Positions 35,601 to 47,814 of a stretch of DNA of 64,000 bases are shown here, in pieces. Origin of the DNA: Ascidia mentula (Eukaryota > Chordata > Ascidiacea > Phlebobranchia > Ascidiidae); contig OX387202.1 in assembly GCA_947561715.1 (NCBI GenBank), positions 2,170,001-2,234,000 on the forward strand, given 5' to 3'. A model generated the notes under the pieces. The model was not told where the DNA came from and did no database searches. It saw only the letters and a program-made list of their open reading frames with translations. The stretch's first letter is position 1. The number at the start of each line of letters is the position of its first letter. The translations under genes and the position numbers were made by a program.

Positions 35601-38600
35601 TGTGAAAGGTGGCAAACTTCGTGTGATGGGTTGTATTGTTGATATTCCTGCTAATGCACTGGAGACAAATGTAAAAATTTGGATGCGAAGTTACTATGGA
35701 AATACTAAGCCAAATGTAAGTGGTTTTACACATGTGATTTGCATACAGGATTTTACTGTCAAAAGAGATCAGACTCAATATCAACTAACCTGACGGGGGT
35801 ATTCGCCGGAATCTGGCCGGCAGTTAGACCAGGGCTAAGCTTAGCCAACTTAGGCTCAGCTTGACCCTTGCGATTACTCCCAAATTTGGGTAACTCAGGC
35901 GTACAATTTCTAAAAGAGAGAAAAGGCTCAATATCGATATTAAATCCAACAAATGATTTTTGTGAGTTATCAACGTTATCAACATGTGATAGACTTTTTC
36001 CCATACACCTATTACTGTGGCTCAGTTCATCAATTTTGAATTATTGACTTTTAAGTCATTTACCCATGAAGGTCCACAAGTACAGTTCAGAGGAAAATAT
36101 AATTAATGCAGCTACAGTGAACAAAACACAGCAAGGATTTGTGGAGCCTCCAGGAGGTTCATATGCCTTATGAGATGGCAGAAAAAGCCCCGGAGGATGC
36201 CGAAACATCTTTTCAATGATGAGTGTTTTTGACATTGCATAGAGAAAGGCATGGCTAACTTTGAATTACCAAATGGATGAGGGTACCCAACGGATCGACA
36301 TTGACCGAAGGGTACCACAAAGTGGAAATTAGTGTGCCGCAAGTGTAAATGCTAGCACAGTGCCACTATCAACAACTGCATACGTTCTGTACTAAACATA
36401 CATCAATAACACACAATTTTTACAACCATGTACAAACATATGGAATATTTTATGTTTGTTGTTTTAACAAATTCAAGATGTATTTTCTTGGCTGTTAGCA
36501 AGAAAATGTTTCATTATTCAACCATTCTATTTAAACTTTTTTAATTGGGTTTTCATTCCACAGAAAGAAATTACTCCATTGTTGTATTGTGGACCAAGTG
36601 GGTTAAAGTTCACCCAAGAAGTCACCATCACTTTACCAACATGTTTTGTGTGTGAAGATTCACAACTTGTTGAAGTAAGTTTAAACATTCATCTTGTGGC
36701 CTTCACTTAAAAGTGCTTTCTTATAAATTAGCAAAAAAACTAAACTGTTTATTAAGCTGTGGTGTTTTTCTAATAGTTTTTATCATTACGTTAAACTCTC
36801 AGCATTTATTGATTGTTAAGGCCATATTTATAAATAAAAAAATAAATCCACTTAAATTTATTCAGTCAACGTAGAAGTAGAAGTGTTAAAATGCATTATG
36901 GAGTAATGAAGGTAAGATACACGAAATAAAACCGTTTAACACAATTTTAAGGTTGAAACAAGTCAAGATGGAAAAACATGGGAATATTATCAAAGTTTAA
37001 ACCACAGTGGGGAGGGAATGATTTCGTTTAAAGTAACTCACTTTACTTGGTAAATGTATACTGATGACAAAATAAATACAGGACAATTAATTTGTTTGCA
37101 TTAAGGTTCCAATCATTGTTAAAAAATGCCTTTGCTTGGTCGAAAAATAAAATAGTTATGGGTGGATTTCCATATAATGAACCTTTTGACTGTGATGAAA
37201 GACTTTGGAAATTTTTCATTTGCGATGACTTGAAATTCAATCAAGGGGAAAATCCACATCTGGAAAAGTTAACTGATTTTGCTTTAAGGTGAAAACCTAG
37301 CAAATGTTATGATTTTATGTTGTATTGATCAGTGTGTTGTAAAAAGGCATTTTCCTGTGTAGGCTTTTTCAATAGAAATTATGCCTTTTGGACCGGGTCC
37401 ACACTCACGTTTTGCTTTGTTTGTTTTATAACCACCTGTGTATACACCTTTTGGTCACAAGAGGTCGAGAGTTCTGCAGTAACACAAAAGATTGAAATTA
37501 GATTTTTTTCTATTGATTATTGCCAGATTTGCCAATTTTTTGTATTAATTATTGCCAGATATCATCAAACTGAAGCAACTCTTATACTTACAAGTGAAAG
37601 TGGTCGAGTTACATTTTCGAAAAATGAAGTCATTTTGATGAATATTTATGCAATCAATTCAACAAAACGTGATATTAGTTGGAAGTTTGCTCCACACATT
37701 GGTTATGAAACAGTGAATGTGAAATTGAAGTTTGTTGACGAGGAACAAGAAGCAGATTTTAGTGCGAAAGTTAACATAAAGGAGGAACAACAAAATCAAG
37801 TGAGATAAAAGAACTTTCATTGCCACTAGCTGTTCAATTGGCATTTAAAACTGTTTATTCATTGTTTGTAGGATGTTCCAAAAAGTGCTGAGCAAAGAAA
37901 TGACGAAAAACAATCAAGTATGGAAAAAGCGCATTTTTTAAAAGTAGATTAATTAATGCAAAAAATTGTTTTACATTTTGGGTTGTTAAGAATAATGAAG
38001 AAGAACAAGCTTCATAATGGTAAATCAGCTTGTTCTTTTACACCAGGTCAATATCTGGGCATAGAGGCACAACACTCAAACATAACAGAAAGTATAGTTG
38101 GAGTTCAGGGTGATGTCCATCAACATTCTGGAAACAGACAGGTAGGATCATTATACTATGTGTGAACTATGCGGAATGTTTGTAATGAATGCAAACATCG
38201 CTAAGTGTATTTATCTGTAGCCTGCGTTATAATGTTGAACTTCAGTTGCGACTTATATTGGATTTTATATCAACTACGCTTGCTGTTTGCAGGACATTGG
38301 ACACCAATCTGGGGTAAATATATTCATAAATCAAAAAATCAATGCGACAGAAACCTCAGGTAAAATGACAAACAGTCAACAACTGATGCAAACTTCATCA
38401 GAAGGTTTGTATTTTTGTTAACTAAGATAAATGATTTCCATTAAGTCACATCGATTGTAGTGAAGATGCACAATTTTGTTACATAATCCGGCAAATATGT
38501 TATTTTTTGGGGAATTCGTTTGTTTAGCGTAACACATCCGTAATAAATCTCACTGAAAGTCATTTGATTAAATGGCCATAAATTAATAAACAATCAAGTC

Positions 38601-38927
38601 ACTCTGAGTGTGTTATATTTATCAGTAAACAAGATTAAAATTATTGTCTAAATTAACGCAAACGAAATTGCGGAACAACTTTTATGCACCATGTTGCTGC
38701 CAGGAATGTATATTATACTTCAATAGTCTGTTCGTCTGACTCGTTAAATGTAATTTTCATTGACCGACTTTCCCCTGCTATTCAGCTAATGGCTTCCTGA
38801 GTGTAAGAACAGGTGAAACGCCGGTCAATAAAAATTACGTTTAATTGTGTCAGGGAAACAGTAACTAGACAATTATGGTTTTAATTTATTTTTAGATTGT
38901 GAACCATCATGCAGCAAAGATTGTTAG
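32683..38927 (+). CDS. LRR-ZU5-UPA protein, gene 2 (5' end unresolved)
   Basis: Exons by eye: 32683-32906 (LRR cap), 33083-33244, 33497-33658, 34665-34826 (two LRRs each), 35065-35205 (terminal LRR), 35554-35715, 36564-36674, 36952-37049 (ZU5), 37106-37288, 37559-37799 (UPA-like), 37872-37917, 38047-38141, 38293-38404, 38896-38927. All phases agree from the cap exon to a TAG at 38925-38927 (642 codons plus a partial first). ZU5 again ends VTHFTW. The tail is Asn/Gln/Ser-rich with a VGVQGDVHQHSGN segment and a final Cys-rich DCEPSCSKDC. The first exon is not convincingly found; 32276-32312 resembles part of exon 1 of genes 1 and 3 (an EKSKTG stretch before GGTAAG) but lacks an ATG context. AATAAA at about 39357 could be its poly(A) signal. 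This is the most diverged of the three copies. Confidence 0.72.
33083..35205 (+). repeat. LRR exon array of gene 2, including a half-exon relic
   Basis: Intact 162-bp two-LRR exons lie at 33083-33244, 33497-33658 and 34665-34826. The first begins LFQLDLQTNKIGDIEA instead of an ATG codon, which shows that the ATG opening the other LRR exons is an ordinary internal Met. The terminal LRR exon is 35065-35205 (47 residues, donor GTAAGG). Between them, about 34079-34167 keeps only the second half of an LRR exon, with an extra A disturbing the frame before GTAAGA, so it is a dead exon. Confidence 0.8.
34079..34167 (+). pseudogene. Relic half LRR exon in a gene 2 intron
   Basis: The sequence matches the second half of the exon at 33497-33658 (VLDNCDIGDRGVEFLS) almost base for base, but the first LRR half and acceptor are missing. 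An extra A in the lysine run before the donor shifts the frame. It probably remains from a 162-bp exon unit that was duplicated and then partly deleted. Confidence 0.7.
35381..35420 (+). ncRNA. Decayed hammerhead-like motif
   Basis: Plus strand reads CACCTGATGA, an imperfect stem (GCAAG/CTCGC), GAAA, GTGC. It belongs to the same repeat as 4198-4237 but lacks the four bases before GTGC that would carry the cleavage site. It sits in the gene 2 intron after the terminal LRR exon. Probably a dead remnant. Confidence 0.35.
35554..37799 (+). other. ZU5 and UPA-like exons of gene 2
   Basis: Same exon plan as gene 1: 35554-35715 (GVKGGKLRVMGCIVDIPANA), 36564-36674 (LLYCGPSGLKFTQEVTITLP, one codon shorter than in genes 1 and 3), 36952-37049 (TSQDGKTWE to VTHFTW), 37106-37288 (MGGFP, DERLWKFFICDDLKFN) and 37559-37799 (TSESGRVTFSKNE to KEEQQNQ). 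The region just after HFTW diverges strongly from genes 1 and 3, while HFTW itself is kept. Confidence 0.75.
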
Positions 38928-41900
38928 TTCCATCTTCCAATCCGTGCTGTGCTTTTGTTTGGTTACAATTATATCCACTTAAACCAATGTAATGTTAATT
39001 GCAACAAGTTGTCTAACGTTAACCAACATAGCTGCAAGACAAATTGATACAAAAATCTTAAATATGCGACTAAAAACATGTCGTAAAATAAAAGCTTGCT
39101 TGTTTAGTATTATTGTCTTCAAACTTCTTGTGTTCTTTTACTCCATGGATTGTATAATTTCCGCATTACCATTTCCTGTGCTCAGCTTGTGTTGTTGATT
39201 TGACACTTCTGTAAATACTACTATTGATTGGTTGCCAATGCTTGTGTTTTTCCTTTGTAATGCGCAGATGACAAAAGTTACAGTGAATCACTGTTTGTTG
39301 CGAAGTTTTTTATGCCTTTTTTTTAATTTTTATTTTTTAACTAAATTAAAGTTTTAATAAAATGTTACCAAGTTATTTACATACTTTGTTTGTGAAACAT
39401 ATTCAATGGCAAATGACACGAACGTCGACAACCTAATGCCATAAATTCAACAAAAATGAAACCAGAAGGCAGACCTGGTTAGCTCGGAAAGTTGCAAGGC
39501 ATTGGTCAACCATCAGAAGGAATTTCCTTCGTTCCAGCTCACTGAAAATGCATAGCTCGTTGCTTAACAGTTTTCAGTTGTGACTTGGTATAGCCCGCAA
39601 TAAACTTCCATAAACGTTTTTTAGCTTATTTTACAAACAACAGAAATAAAAGTCATTATATTGCGATAGACTAACTCTTAACGGCGTTTCATTGGCGCTA
39701 ACGCGCGAGTCTCCAACATTTGTTGATCCAAAATCATTTGAACTGTCTCTTTGTCGGTTTCGCTTGCAAACGGTTAAATCCGAATAAACAGTTTATTATC
39801 AGGCTGTGGGAATAAATCCCAACCCGGCGAATAGCTTGTAGAGTCTCAGTAATAATAGCAGTGTCTTGTCACCAGATAAAAGATGAAAGGTAGAACGATG
39901 GTTCCGAAAAGAATAGAATTGAGCCCAATATAAAGAGCTGAATTAACAGGCGCACATGACTATTTATACTTGGATTATCGAAAGCTTATTGGTAGGTTTA
40001 GTCACGTGCCGTTATACATCACTTGGGTTAATATAATACAAGAATAAGGATGTGGTGTGACATAAGCATAGTAGAACTATTTATGTTGTAAACAGGATGT
40101 TAAATGAATCATTTTACTTGAAACTCGAAACACAAGTAATAAATAAATTATTGGGGACACATTGTACCTCGTTAGGTTGTAGGAGAGACCGGAGATAACT
40201 CGCACGTTATTTTTAGAAAATTGCTCATATGTGTTTTTTATAATGTGTACCACATTCCTAAATTTTATTTCATAGTAAGTAGTGAAGCATTGCTCAAAAA
40301 ACAGAAAAGGTTTTTTGTTTTAGCTCATTTTTTAAACAATAATGTCCGAAGTCACCTCGGGGTAATATCGGACGTTACTGGTGATAGCTCGGACATCAAG
40401 TTTTAACAGACGTTTTTTTGTTTATTTAAAAATTAACTGAAATCAAACTTGGCGCAATACCAGCATTGGGGCATTAGCGCATAAAATATAATTCAAGCTT
40501 TCAGGAATCGTTGCGTGGCCACTTGCGGTTTCGACCTTTCCACACGTACAGGATTTTCCAATATTTTGGGTAACTCGTGTACTTTTCACGGCAGCATGGA
40601 TATCATGTATTTTCGTGTCAACAAACGAATTTTTATCTATGGGTTCTTCTTACTGCCAAAATCCGACCATTTTTTCCAGCCTCTGTATATTCTCTTCTAT
40701 GACCTGATTATTTTGCCTAAAACTCAAATAGTGTGGTCTCCTCGCTATTTCTTGCCATGATGTCAAAAGTATTCCCGACCACGTGACGATATAAAAATTA
40801 CAAAAATATGATCGTATTTTTTACCGTTAGGCAAAATCATCATTGGCCCATCCAAGAATACGTGGTTGAATATGCAATCAACCAATCACTACTTCTTTTT
40901 GATTAACTGTGACTTTGATATAACCTTCCACATACAAATTATAATTTTCCAAGTAGGCATGAATTAATTTTAAAGTTCCTGTTAACGTGTCATGGGGACA
41001 TAAAGCTTTTGTGAAATAATACCTAATTGTGACGTAAAATACCTCGTCCGAGGTATCCCCTTCCCTGCTATTGTATGTGTTATATACTTTTCATGTGTTG
41101 GGTATTCTAATAAAATAATATAAGGCCTAGATGCAATAGCAGGATGTTCGAGTTTTCTTTCCAGATGTCCAGATCCTCCTACATTGATATTTAGGAGTGT
41201 TCACACCACGACCATTTAAATATGTGCAATTAGACAACACAACGATCTGCGACGGTTTTGGGAGTTCGATCAACGCATATACTAGAAAACGTTCACAATC
41301 TTTCACATTTCAACGATCACCACCGGTTTTACACGTGCGGGAGTCATTCATTTATCTACGATCTCTATACGAGTACAAAGGAGTTCATCAGAAAACCACG
41401 TCAAAACACAAGGACAACTCATCCACGAGCAATCGGATCAATATTCGGAAAATCGAACAAATAACGCGAACCACCACCGAACCACAATATTCATCGACCA
41501 TTATATACATGAAATTCACTTTAACTCGGAAAGCATCTTGAACGAGGGGGAATTGTGTTTATCGTCAAACGTCATATTTGCAATTATTATGTTGTGTTTT
41601 ACACTATTTCTGGCACCACACGTTTTAACGTTGGACAATAATCACGCTTTTAAACCCATTCAACTCATTAACGGCGAACATGCTACGCTCGTAATAGATG
41701 TGTATGCTTGTGTTTTGTTTCCAAAATACGTTTGAAGTTGTGTTCCTTTCTGCGTGAAATTCATTTGTCAAAATGACAGAAGTAATTTTCCGCATGAGTG
41801 GTTTGGGCTCAAAAATAGCGCAGCTCTAAATCTTTTTTGGTAAAAGTTTTCCGTTTGGCAAAGTAGAAATTTTTGAAACATATAAGTTCCAAGCACTGAA

Positions 41901-42169
41901 AACATAAATTACGCTTAGGCGAAGAAAATCGTCTTGTTTTAACGGCGACCAGCGCGCCATCGATCTGAAACCCAGCATCAGAATGACTACAATTTTCCTA
42001 CAATGCTTCATATGAAACTATAGTTATTTGTGCGAACATTTTTCGGTGTTGGTCACAAAACTCGGACTTTATTTCAGAAATAAAGGGGATAATGTAGCTG
42101 CAACCACCGTTTCGACCACCGTGCAGCGGCCTACATCAGAATAGAAAAATGTGAATAATTCAAGTCAAG
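38928..42169. other. Gene 2 3' region and a stretch without recognised genes
   Basis: Likely 3' UTR of gene 2 to about 39380 (AATAAA at about 39357). Beyond that I see no gene. An imperfect hairpin lies at about 40342-40394 (TGTCCGA ... TCGGACA). 41197-41541 has an open frame of 114 codons rich in Ser/Thr/Arg without a recognised domain. 42080-42140 carries a GTTTCGACC...CATCAGA motif like those in the hammerhead-type relics. Confidence 0.4.
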
Positions 42170-42620
42170 TCATAATCAAATTTAATTTATTTTGGGCAAA
42201 AAGTAACTACGCAGATTAACATTATACAACAGAAATGAGATGGCATGGACACCGATAAAACCATAAAGGTTATCGAGTCAGGGGCCCATGAAAATGTGAT
42301 TTCCTCACGGAGAATAACCGTCTGCCATAGGATCCCAGCCAGTCGCTATGGGGGGTGATGGGTTGCGGCAGGTTACATATGAAGGAAGGTGGCCACCCGG
42401 CCCTGCTGGCCAAAGCAAAACCCAACGCCAACTCGGTTCCCAGAACGTTTCCTTTCATCCACATCGACAGACCTTAAAAATGCCTTTTACAGTCTATGGT
42501 GGTAGTTTTGGTTGGAGATGGTCGGGATCGTTTGGAGGTTACGCTTGTTGAATCATCGTAGATCTTGTTGATGATTAATCGCACATTGTGACGTAGGTGT
42601 GCAGCGCTCATAATACAACG
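42170..42620 (-). mobile_element. LINE 3' UTR copy, same family as LINE B
   Basis: Inverted copy of 25050-25470: shared blocks include CGACAGACCTTAAA on this strand, GGCCACC and the terminal TCAAATTTAATTTATTTTG. Only the 3' end is present, a common 5' truncation. Confidence 0.75.
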
Positions 42621-43014
42621 TGGACACAAACTGAGAAAAAACGCTAGAGTCGAAATAATAGGACTTGCTTGGCAATTGTTCCCCTGCACCTCTTGCACTC
42701 CAAAAACAACGTTAACCCGTGGTTGCCGATATTTGTAATGCAAATGTGTTCGCCCACGCCTTTCCTTAACGTTCTTCATTACTTTCTTCGTTTTTGCGCT
42801 ACAACATTGTCCACGTTGCATTATTCTGCGTATTTACGTTTCTACATCCTGATGTAGACTGCTGCATAGCAACCGAAGCGTTGATGTAATAAAATTATTG
42901 CCAGAAGAGAGAAACAGCAAAAAAACATGCCTGGTAGCATCAGTAGTAATTTATGAAAAACATGTTGTTCTTCGAAATAATGATCTGTTTTACAAATAAT
43001 TGCGGTGCTGTCGC

Positions 43015-43870
43015 GTTTCCGTTACAAGACCTCAAAATGTTCAAATTCTTTCCGAATCGCTTTCCGGTTGCAAGTCAACGATTAGATTTTATTTCCGAGA
43101 TTGGTAATATAGTTTCAAAGTTTTTGTTTGTGATTTTTATAAACAATCTGTTTGTAATTTTGCTGCTTTTACCTTATTACAATGTATTTCCCAAGAAAAA
43201 TGCTCCGTTTCGGTTGAACGGTGAAACTCTAATCTGCAGGGAGAGAATGCTCCTGCTTCTCTCTTTATTATCCTCACCATTTCGCGATTGAATTACCGAA
43301 GGCGGCAGCGACGGAATATCTATTTCATTCTGACGGGACAGTGTATTGTGAAGGTGGTAAAGACCAGCTTCTGTTTTGTCAGCACAGAATCAGTACAGAG
43401 TTTTGTCAGCACAGAGTCAGTACAGAGTTTTGTCAGTACATTATTTTTGTGGTTTTTCTTCATCATATGAGTTTTATTTTCAGTTCTGAAGTGTTTCACG
43501 ATTAGACATTAGGTCTTTTTTGTGTACAGTGGCTGTGACAAGAACAAAACATACAGGAAACGTTTGCAAGTTAAATTGTGTCAGTGTCGTGTGCGAACTA
43601 CACTGAAAGTTTTGTCCTGAACAGTAGAAACTTGAAAGCCGTGCGAGGTTATCTGCTTGTCCGAACCCAAATATTATTGCTTGTCAAGGAATGTCTATAA
43701 CTGTATGAGGGTAATGTAAAGGTCGTCAACTTACCACGAGTCATCCTTTGTTACCAGGAGTTATTGTCTGCGTCACAAACGGTGTCGTGTTTCTCAGGAA
43801 GTCGATATCTCGAACAAAACCACGCATGGAGTTGTCACGTGATTTGACTTATTGTTTTGAGCTATAATGT
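43015..43870 (+). repeat. Segmental duplicate B of the minisatellite locus
   Basis: Paralogue of 29455-30860 in the same orientation, 13.5 kb downstream, shorter mainly through the contracted array and a deletion after it. The ORF over 42953-43291 is not conserved as protein with copy A and I do not call it a gene. Confidence 0.75.
43376..43440 (+). repeat. Two-copy sister of the 27-bp minisatellite
   Basis: Two to two-and-a-half copies of the 27-bp unit found 18 times at 29820-30310. The left flank (CTCTCTTTATTATCCTC, GCGACGGAATATCTATTTCA) and right flank (CATTATTTTTGTGGTTTTTC) match those of the long array, so the pair is one duplicated locus with different copy numbers. Confidence 0.85.
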
Positions 43871-44099
43871 TGTTTTGAAATCAGTTTTTCCAAAGTACAC
43901 GAGAAACTGTAGCAGTAAAAGAATCCAGAGATTGACGCTGCCAATGTAACCTTACTCGCTTTGTGAGATATTATCGGTAACCAAGGTAACCTTTATTTCA
44001 GGTTTTTTCAACACTCTGGTCCGTTGGCGGCGGGATAAGGTTTTTATTGGTTGCCATCTTCTGCCTGCTTGCACAGCAGGTACCGGTTTGGATCAGTCA

Positions 44100-46080
44100 A
44101 CAATAGCAAGTTTAAGGCGATCAATGGAAATAGAATGCTCAACACCTAAAATGTTTATCACAAAATACTTTTAGTGATGTGCACACAATTTAAAATGACC
44201 ATCATACAATTGCATAAGGAAGGTGGCACTGCAGGAAATAGATTACTCCGTTTTTATCTTACTTGCCGCCAAATAACTTGAAAACATATCAACCTTCCGA
44301 CCATTTAATTAAAATACAAACAAATGACAAACAAGATAACTACCTCATATCACAACACGTAATTAAAGCGCTTCCAACAAATGCCGTAATACGTGGCGTT
44401 TAGTTAGGCGTAGAGTTGCTAGGTGAACCTCACTTTAGAGTTTACGGTCCTTAATCCTTAAAAGGCCCGAGCCCCGTTTAGCTAATTGCCATTTCGGTAT
44501 TTATAACATGAAATTAAAAAAATAGTAATATGTGCTGGATTATTGAAATCAAAGCCGATTTGTACCAAGTCTTGGAAAAGCGAAATAATTATCCCAAATT
44601 TCCATGTGCATTTATTTTGGATGAACGCGATGTGATTATAATTTGGTACGAAATGTAACAATGAATAATATAAATTTTGATATAGCACCAATACAATGTC
44701 GCGACATAGAATGCGGTAACATTGCCTGAATCGCACGACTGGGAGTTTGTACAAACTCGAAATACTCAAAAGCCGAGTCTGCAGCTACAGGTAAATCTCC
44801 AGACTGGGAAATGATATAACCGTAATTTCCGCGCTTGACGTGGTGGCAGAACTACTTTTGGCATGTCATGTATACTGAGCAGAACCAAGGGCAGCTCTTT
44901 TAGTGTGGATCGCACAGGCCACTGGCACAATTTAACTTGCAAACGGTTCTTGCTTGCTTTGTTTCAGAAAAAAAAATGCTAGAAGTTAAAAACACCGCCG
45001 CCTTCTGTAACTCAATCGCTAAATAATGAGAATAATAAAAATAGAAGCAGGAGCATTTCGAGAAATACATATTTTTTGGCATCTCACGGGAAGAACATAG
45101 ACCATGAATAGAACACTTTTCTTTGTCCTGATTGTGGGATAATTGGTGTGCGAAAACCAGTGGACACATCACATAAAAGTCCCACTAATGAGGTGTCCAT
45201 TACTACTTCCTTTATTTGTAAGTTGAGTACGGCAGTGCGGTAAGATTGCACTTCGGGAACTTGCTGTGCTTCGGTAAAAGCAATGTGATCCAGATTGATT
45301 GCAGGATTTTGAATGGAGCCAAATATTGCCCTAGATGAGGTATCGGTAACTCAATTGTATTTACCTTGTACATGACGAAGGTTATGTGCTCGGATATGGT
45401 GAACAGGTGACGCTGTTGTCATGCCAACCATAGATACGATGCCCTTTGTAACACAAAAGTCAACGGTTTGTGGTCGGAGGGGAGGGTGCCCCTCTAGAAA
45501 GTAGCGGAATAACCAGATGTGTCCCCAGCAACTCTCGGTCAAAAGCGTTGTACTTCATTTAATTGAATGAAAATATCTGTTTGAAAGCGTGGAAAGTTTG
45601 CAGCTCTAGGTGTAATTTATATTGACTCACTGAAGTGCTGGCCACCGGTATGTCGTCCTAGTAACACTAAAACAAATTGTTGACATACCTGGTCCATAAG
45701 AGAATATAATTCAGTTACTTCTGTCATGCTATGCAGAAAATATATCGAAAAGAAAATAGGTTTATGGGGCCTAACAATGAGAGCATCTCATCCATTAATT
45801 CTGCTGGAGATTGGTCTCCAAATTCAGATGTATGTAACAGTTTATGCGCTCTTGCATAATCCGTGCAGTCCTAAGTGCTTTGTAACCGATGTTTTGGGCA
45901 TTTGTACTGATCATCTCTGGTAGGTTTTATTCTATGCAATAGTCTGCCGGCGATTGACTAATCTACGTAAGAAACAACATCGTTTGCAGTCATCAGCAGA
46001 TATTCTGCGTATCGCAAACTGTGCTTCGACTTGCTGGGATAATATTGTCAAAAATTCAAAAACGTTGGCAGTTTCATAGC
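44100..46080 (-). pseudogene. Ty3/gypsy pol relic 3
   Basis: Minus strand. 45542-45351 reads as RNase H (FRYFLEGHPP, then RPQTVDFCVTK and RAHNLRHVQGK, the usual LRHVxGKxN end). About 45172-45060 retains part of the integrase zinc region (KEKCSIHGLCSSRE). At 44170-44104 the pol C-terminus is visible (GVEHSISIDRLKLAIVD and stop). The integrase core between is mostly lost. A degenerate, internally deleted copy. Confidence 0.7.
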
Positions 46081-46149
46081 AATTGCGTGCGTGGCAGGAG
46101 TTTCAATGTCAATATCGCGACGATTCAGACTTGCTGCGTCAACAATTAT

Positions 46150-46530
46150 TATTTTTCATTTCCTAATTAATTATAATTTTCGAGCCAATGTTTCTTTTCT
46201 TGTCATATCACTGATTTTTTTAATACATTCTTATGAGCAACAAACACAAACTCGGAACGCTATTATATTCTGTATTTCTATGGAAGAAAGTTTCTTGGGT
46301 AGGAAATTCCCTTTCAGAATTTGAAAATACTGAACTGCGTATGTCTTCGTGGCGTTCCATTGACACAAAACCAAGATTGCAGAGGCAAAAATGCAATAAA
46401 GGGGCTTGGCAATTATATACACATACATTATGTATATTTTGTCCTGTTAAAATATTTTCATTTTTATGTACAGAATTTTCCAATGCAGATTTTGTAAAGG
46501 TTAATCTGGCAATTGACTTGATCTTTTAGT
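46150..46530 (+). promoter_or_regulatory. Orphan copy of the gene-family 5' flank
   Basis: 46150-46320 matches 8900-9060 and 49560-49720. 46370-46530 matches the immediate 5' flanks of genes 1 and 3, including CCAATGCAG followed by ATTTTGTAAAGG and TCTGGCAATTGA. Homology stops about 30 bases before where the start codon would be, and an unrelated dispersed repeat (from about 46540) takes over. No LRR, ZU5 or other family exon follows, so this looks like a duplicate that lost its gene. Confidence 0.6.
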
Positions 46531-46539
46531 TTCAGTTCA

Positions 46540-47620
46540 AAGTTGGTGACATACTTAGATAGTGAAAAGATCCAGAAAAAACTTTCTTCCATCTTGTATT
46601 GGGTCCTGTCATTAGTAACCAAAATAATCACTACGCAACTACACGATCATAAATCAAGATTCGTAGCAATGACTTTCCCATTTACCAACCTTTAAAACAG
46701 GACGAGGTAGATTGTGTTTGCCAGACTCTAACATTTCGCCTTGTTAAAGTCGTTTTGTACCAGGGCAGAGCCTCCTAGTTAACATTTTACTATTCCTAAC
46801 TTGCAGGCAACTTCTTTTGAAACGCTGTATATGTTTTAGTGCATGAACAACTGGTTTGCCACAATTTAATTTGATCGATGTACAAACATTGGAGGTACAG
46901 GAAAAGGTTAGATAGAAAAAGCATAATCTGGTAAAATGATTAAAGGTGTCACAAAGACCAGTTTTAAGAATTGTCCAATAAACTGCAAAGTACACAATGA
47001 AAAGTGACGTGCGTTATTGTGCGAAGTTCGATTTAAACCATTAGAAGCGATAAACTACATTGAAAAGGGCAACGATAACTCTTCTCTTTTGTTATAATCT
47101 TCAAAGAAGATGTTGAGGTAAAACATAGTTTGTTGGATCCCACTTATTGTCCAGATGTACAAGCAATTATGGTTGTGGGTATTCGACCAAGTCACCGCTG
47201 TTACTGCATCTGATTGGTTGATTGTATGAAATAGCGTACAAGGCACGTGATTACCATTTTGTGCCGTCGTCTATGTGTCGCGCGTATGTATTTTATTTCA
47301 TTTCTTCTCCGTTTACTCGCACGTGGTGACGTACGTGTGTTCAACGAGCGTTGGTACAGAGTTGAGCGATCGCAGGTCTTCAGATGTCGCCTCCAGCGAT
47401 TAGCAACGTTATGATGTGCAGATAACATTGTGTTCAGTGCACCCCGGTTATGACGTAGGTGTGATCGATGTCGTTGCGTTGGTGTCTTCATTGTAGCGTG
47501 ATGTCGTTACCATTGTGCGTTGGACGATGCAACGAATCGTAGAAAACGTATCTTGGCGATGACGCTCGTTGTGTGCGCGTTTCATGAATTTCCCTTTCCG
47601 CGAAAATTTCCGTGAAACCG
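46540..47620. repeat. Dispersed repeat R1, copy 3
   Basis: Begins exactly where the orphan gene flank at 46370-46530 stops, so either R1 inserted there or a recombination joined the two. It contains the full set of R1 marks. Confidence 0.65.
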
Positions 47621-47814
47621 AATGGCGAAGCTAGATTTACCGCAGCACTGAATACCACGAACTCGCCCAAAACGCTTTTGGCTAAAAGGGCTGCGCCGGC
47701 GCCGTCCATTTCACACACCGTTTTTCGTCAGTCGCGATTGGGAGGTTAGCCTAAGCGAGATAATATTTATTTAAGGATCGCGAAATAACATCGGGAATTC
47801 GAGGGCTGATTTGA

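Noticed and set aside
41197-41541. 114-codon Ser/Thr/Arg-rich ORF as a gene
   Set aside because: No family resemblance, no conserved context; noted only within the intergenic entry.
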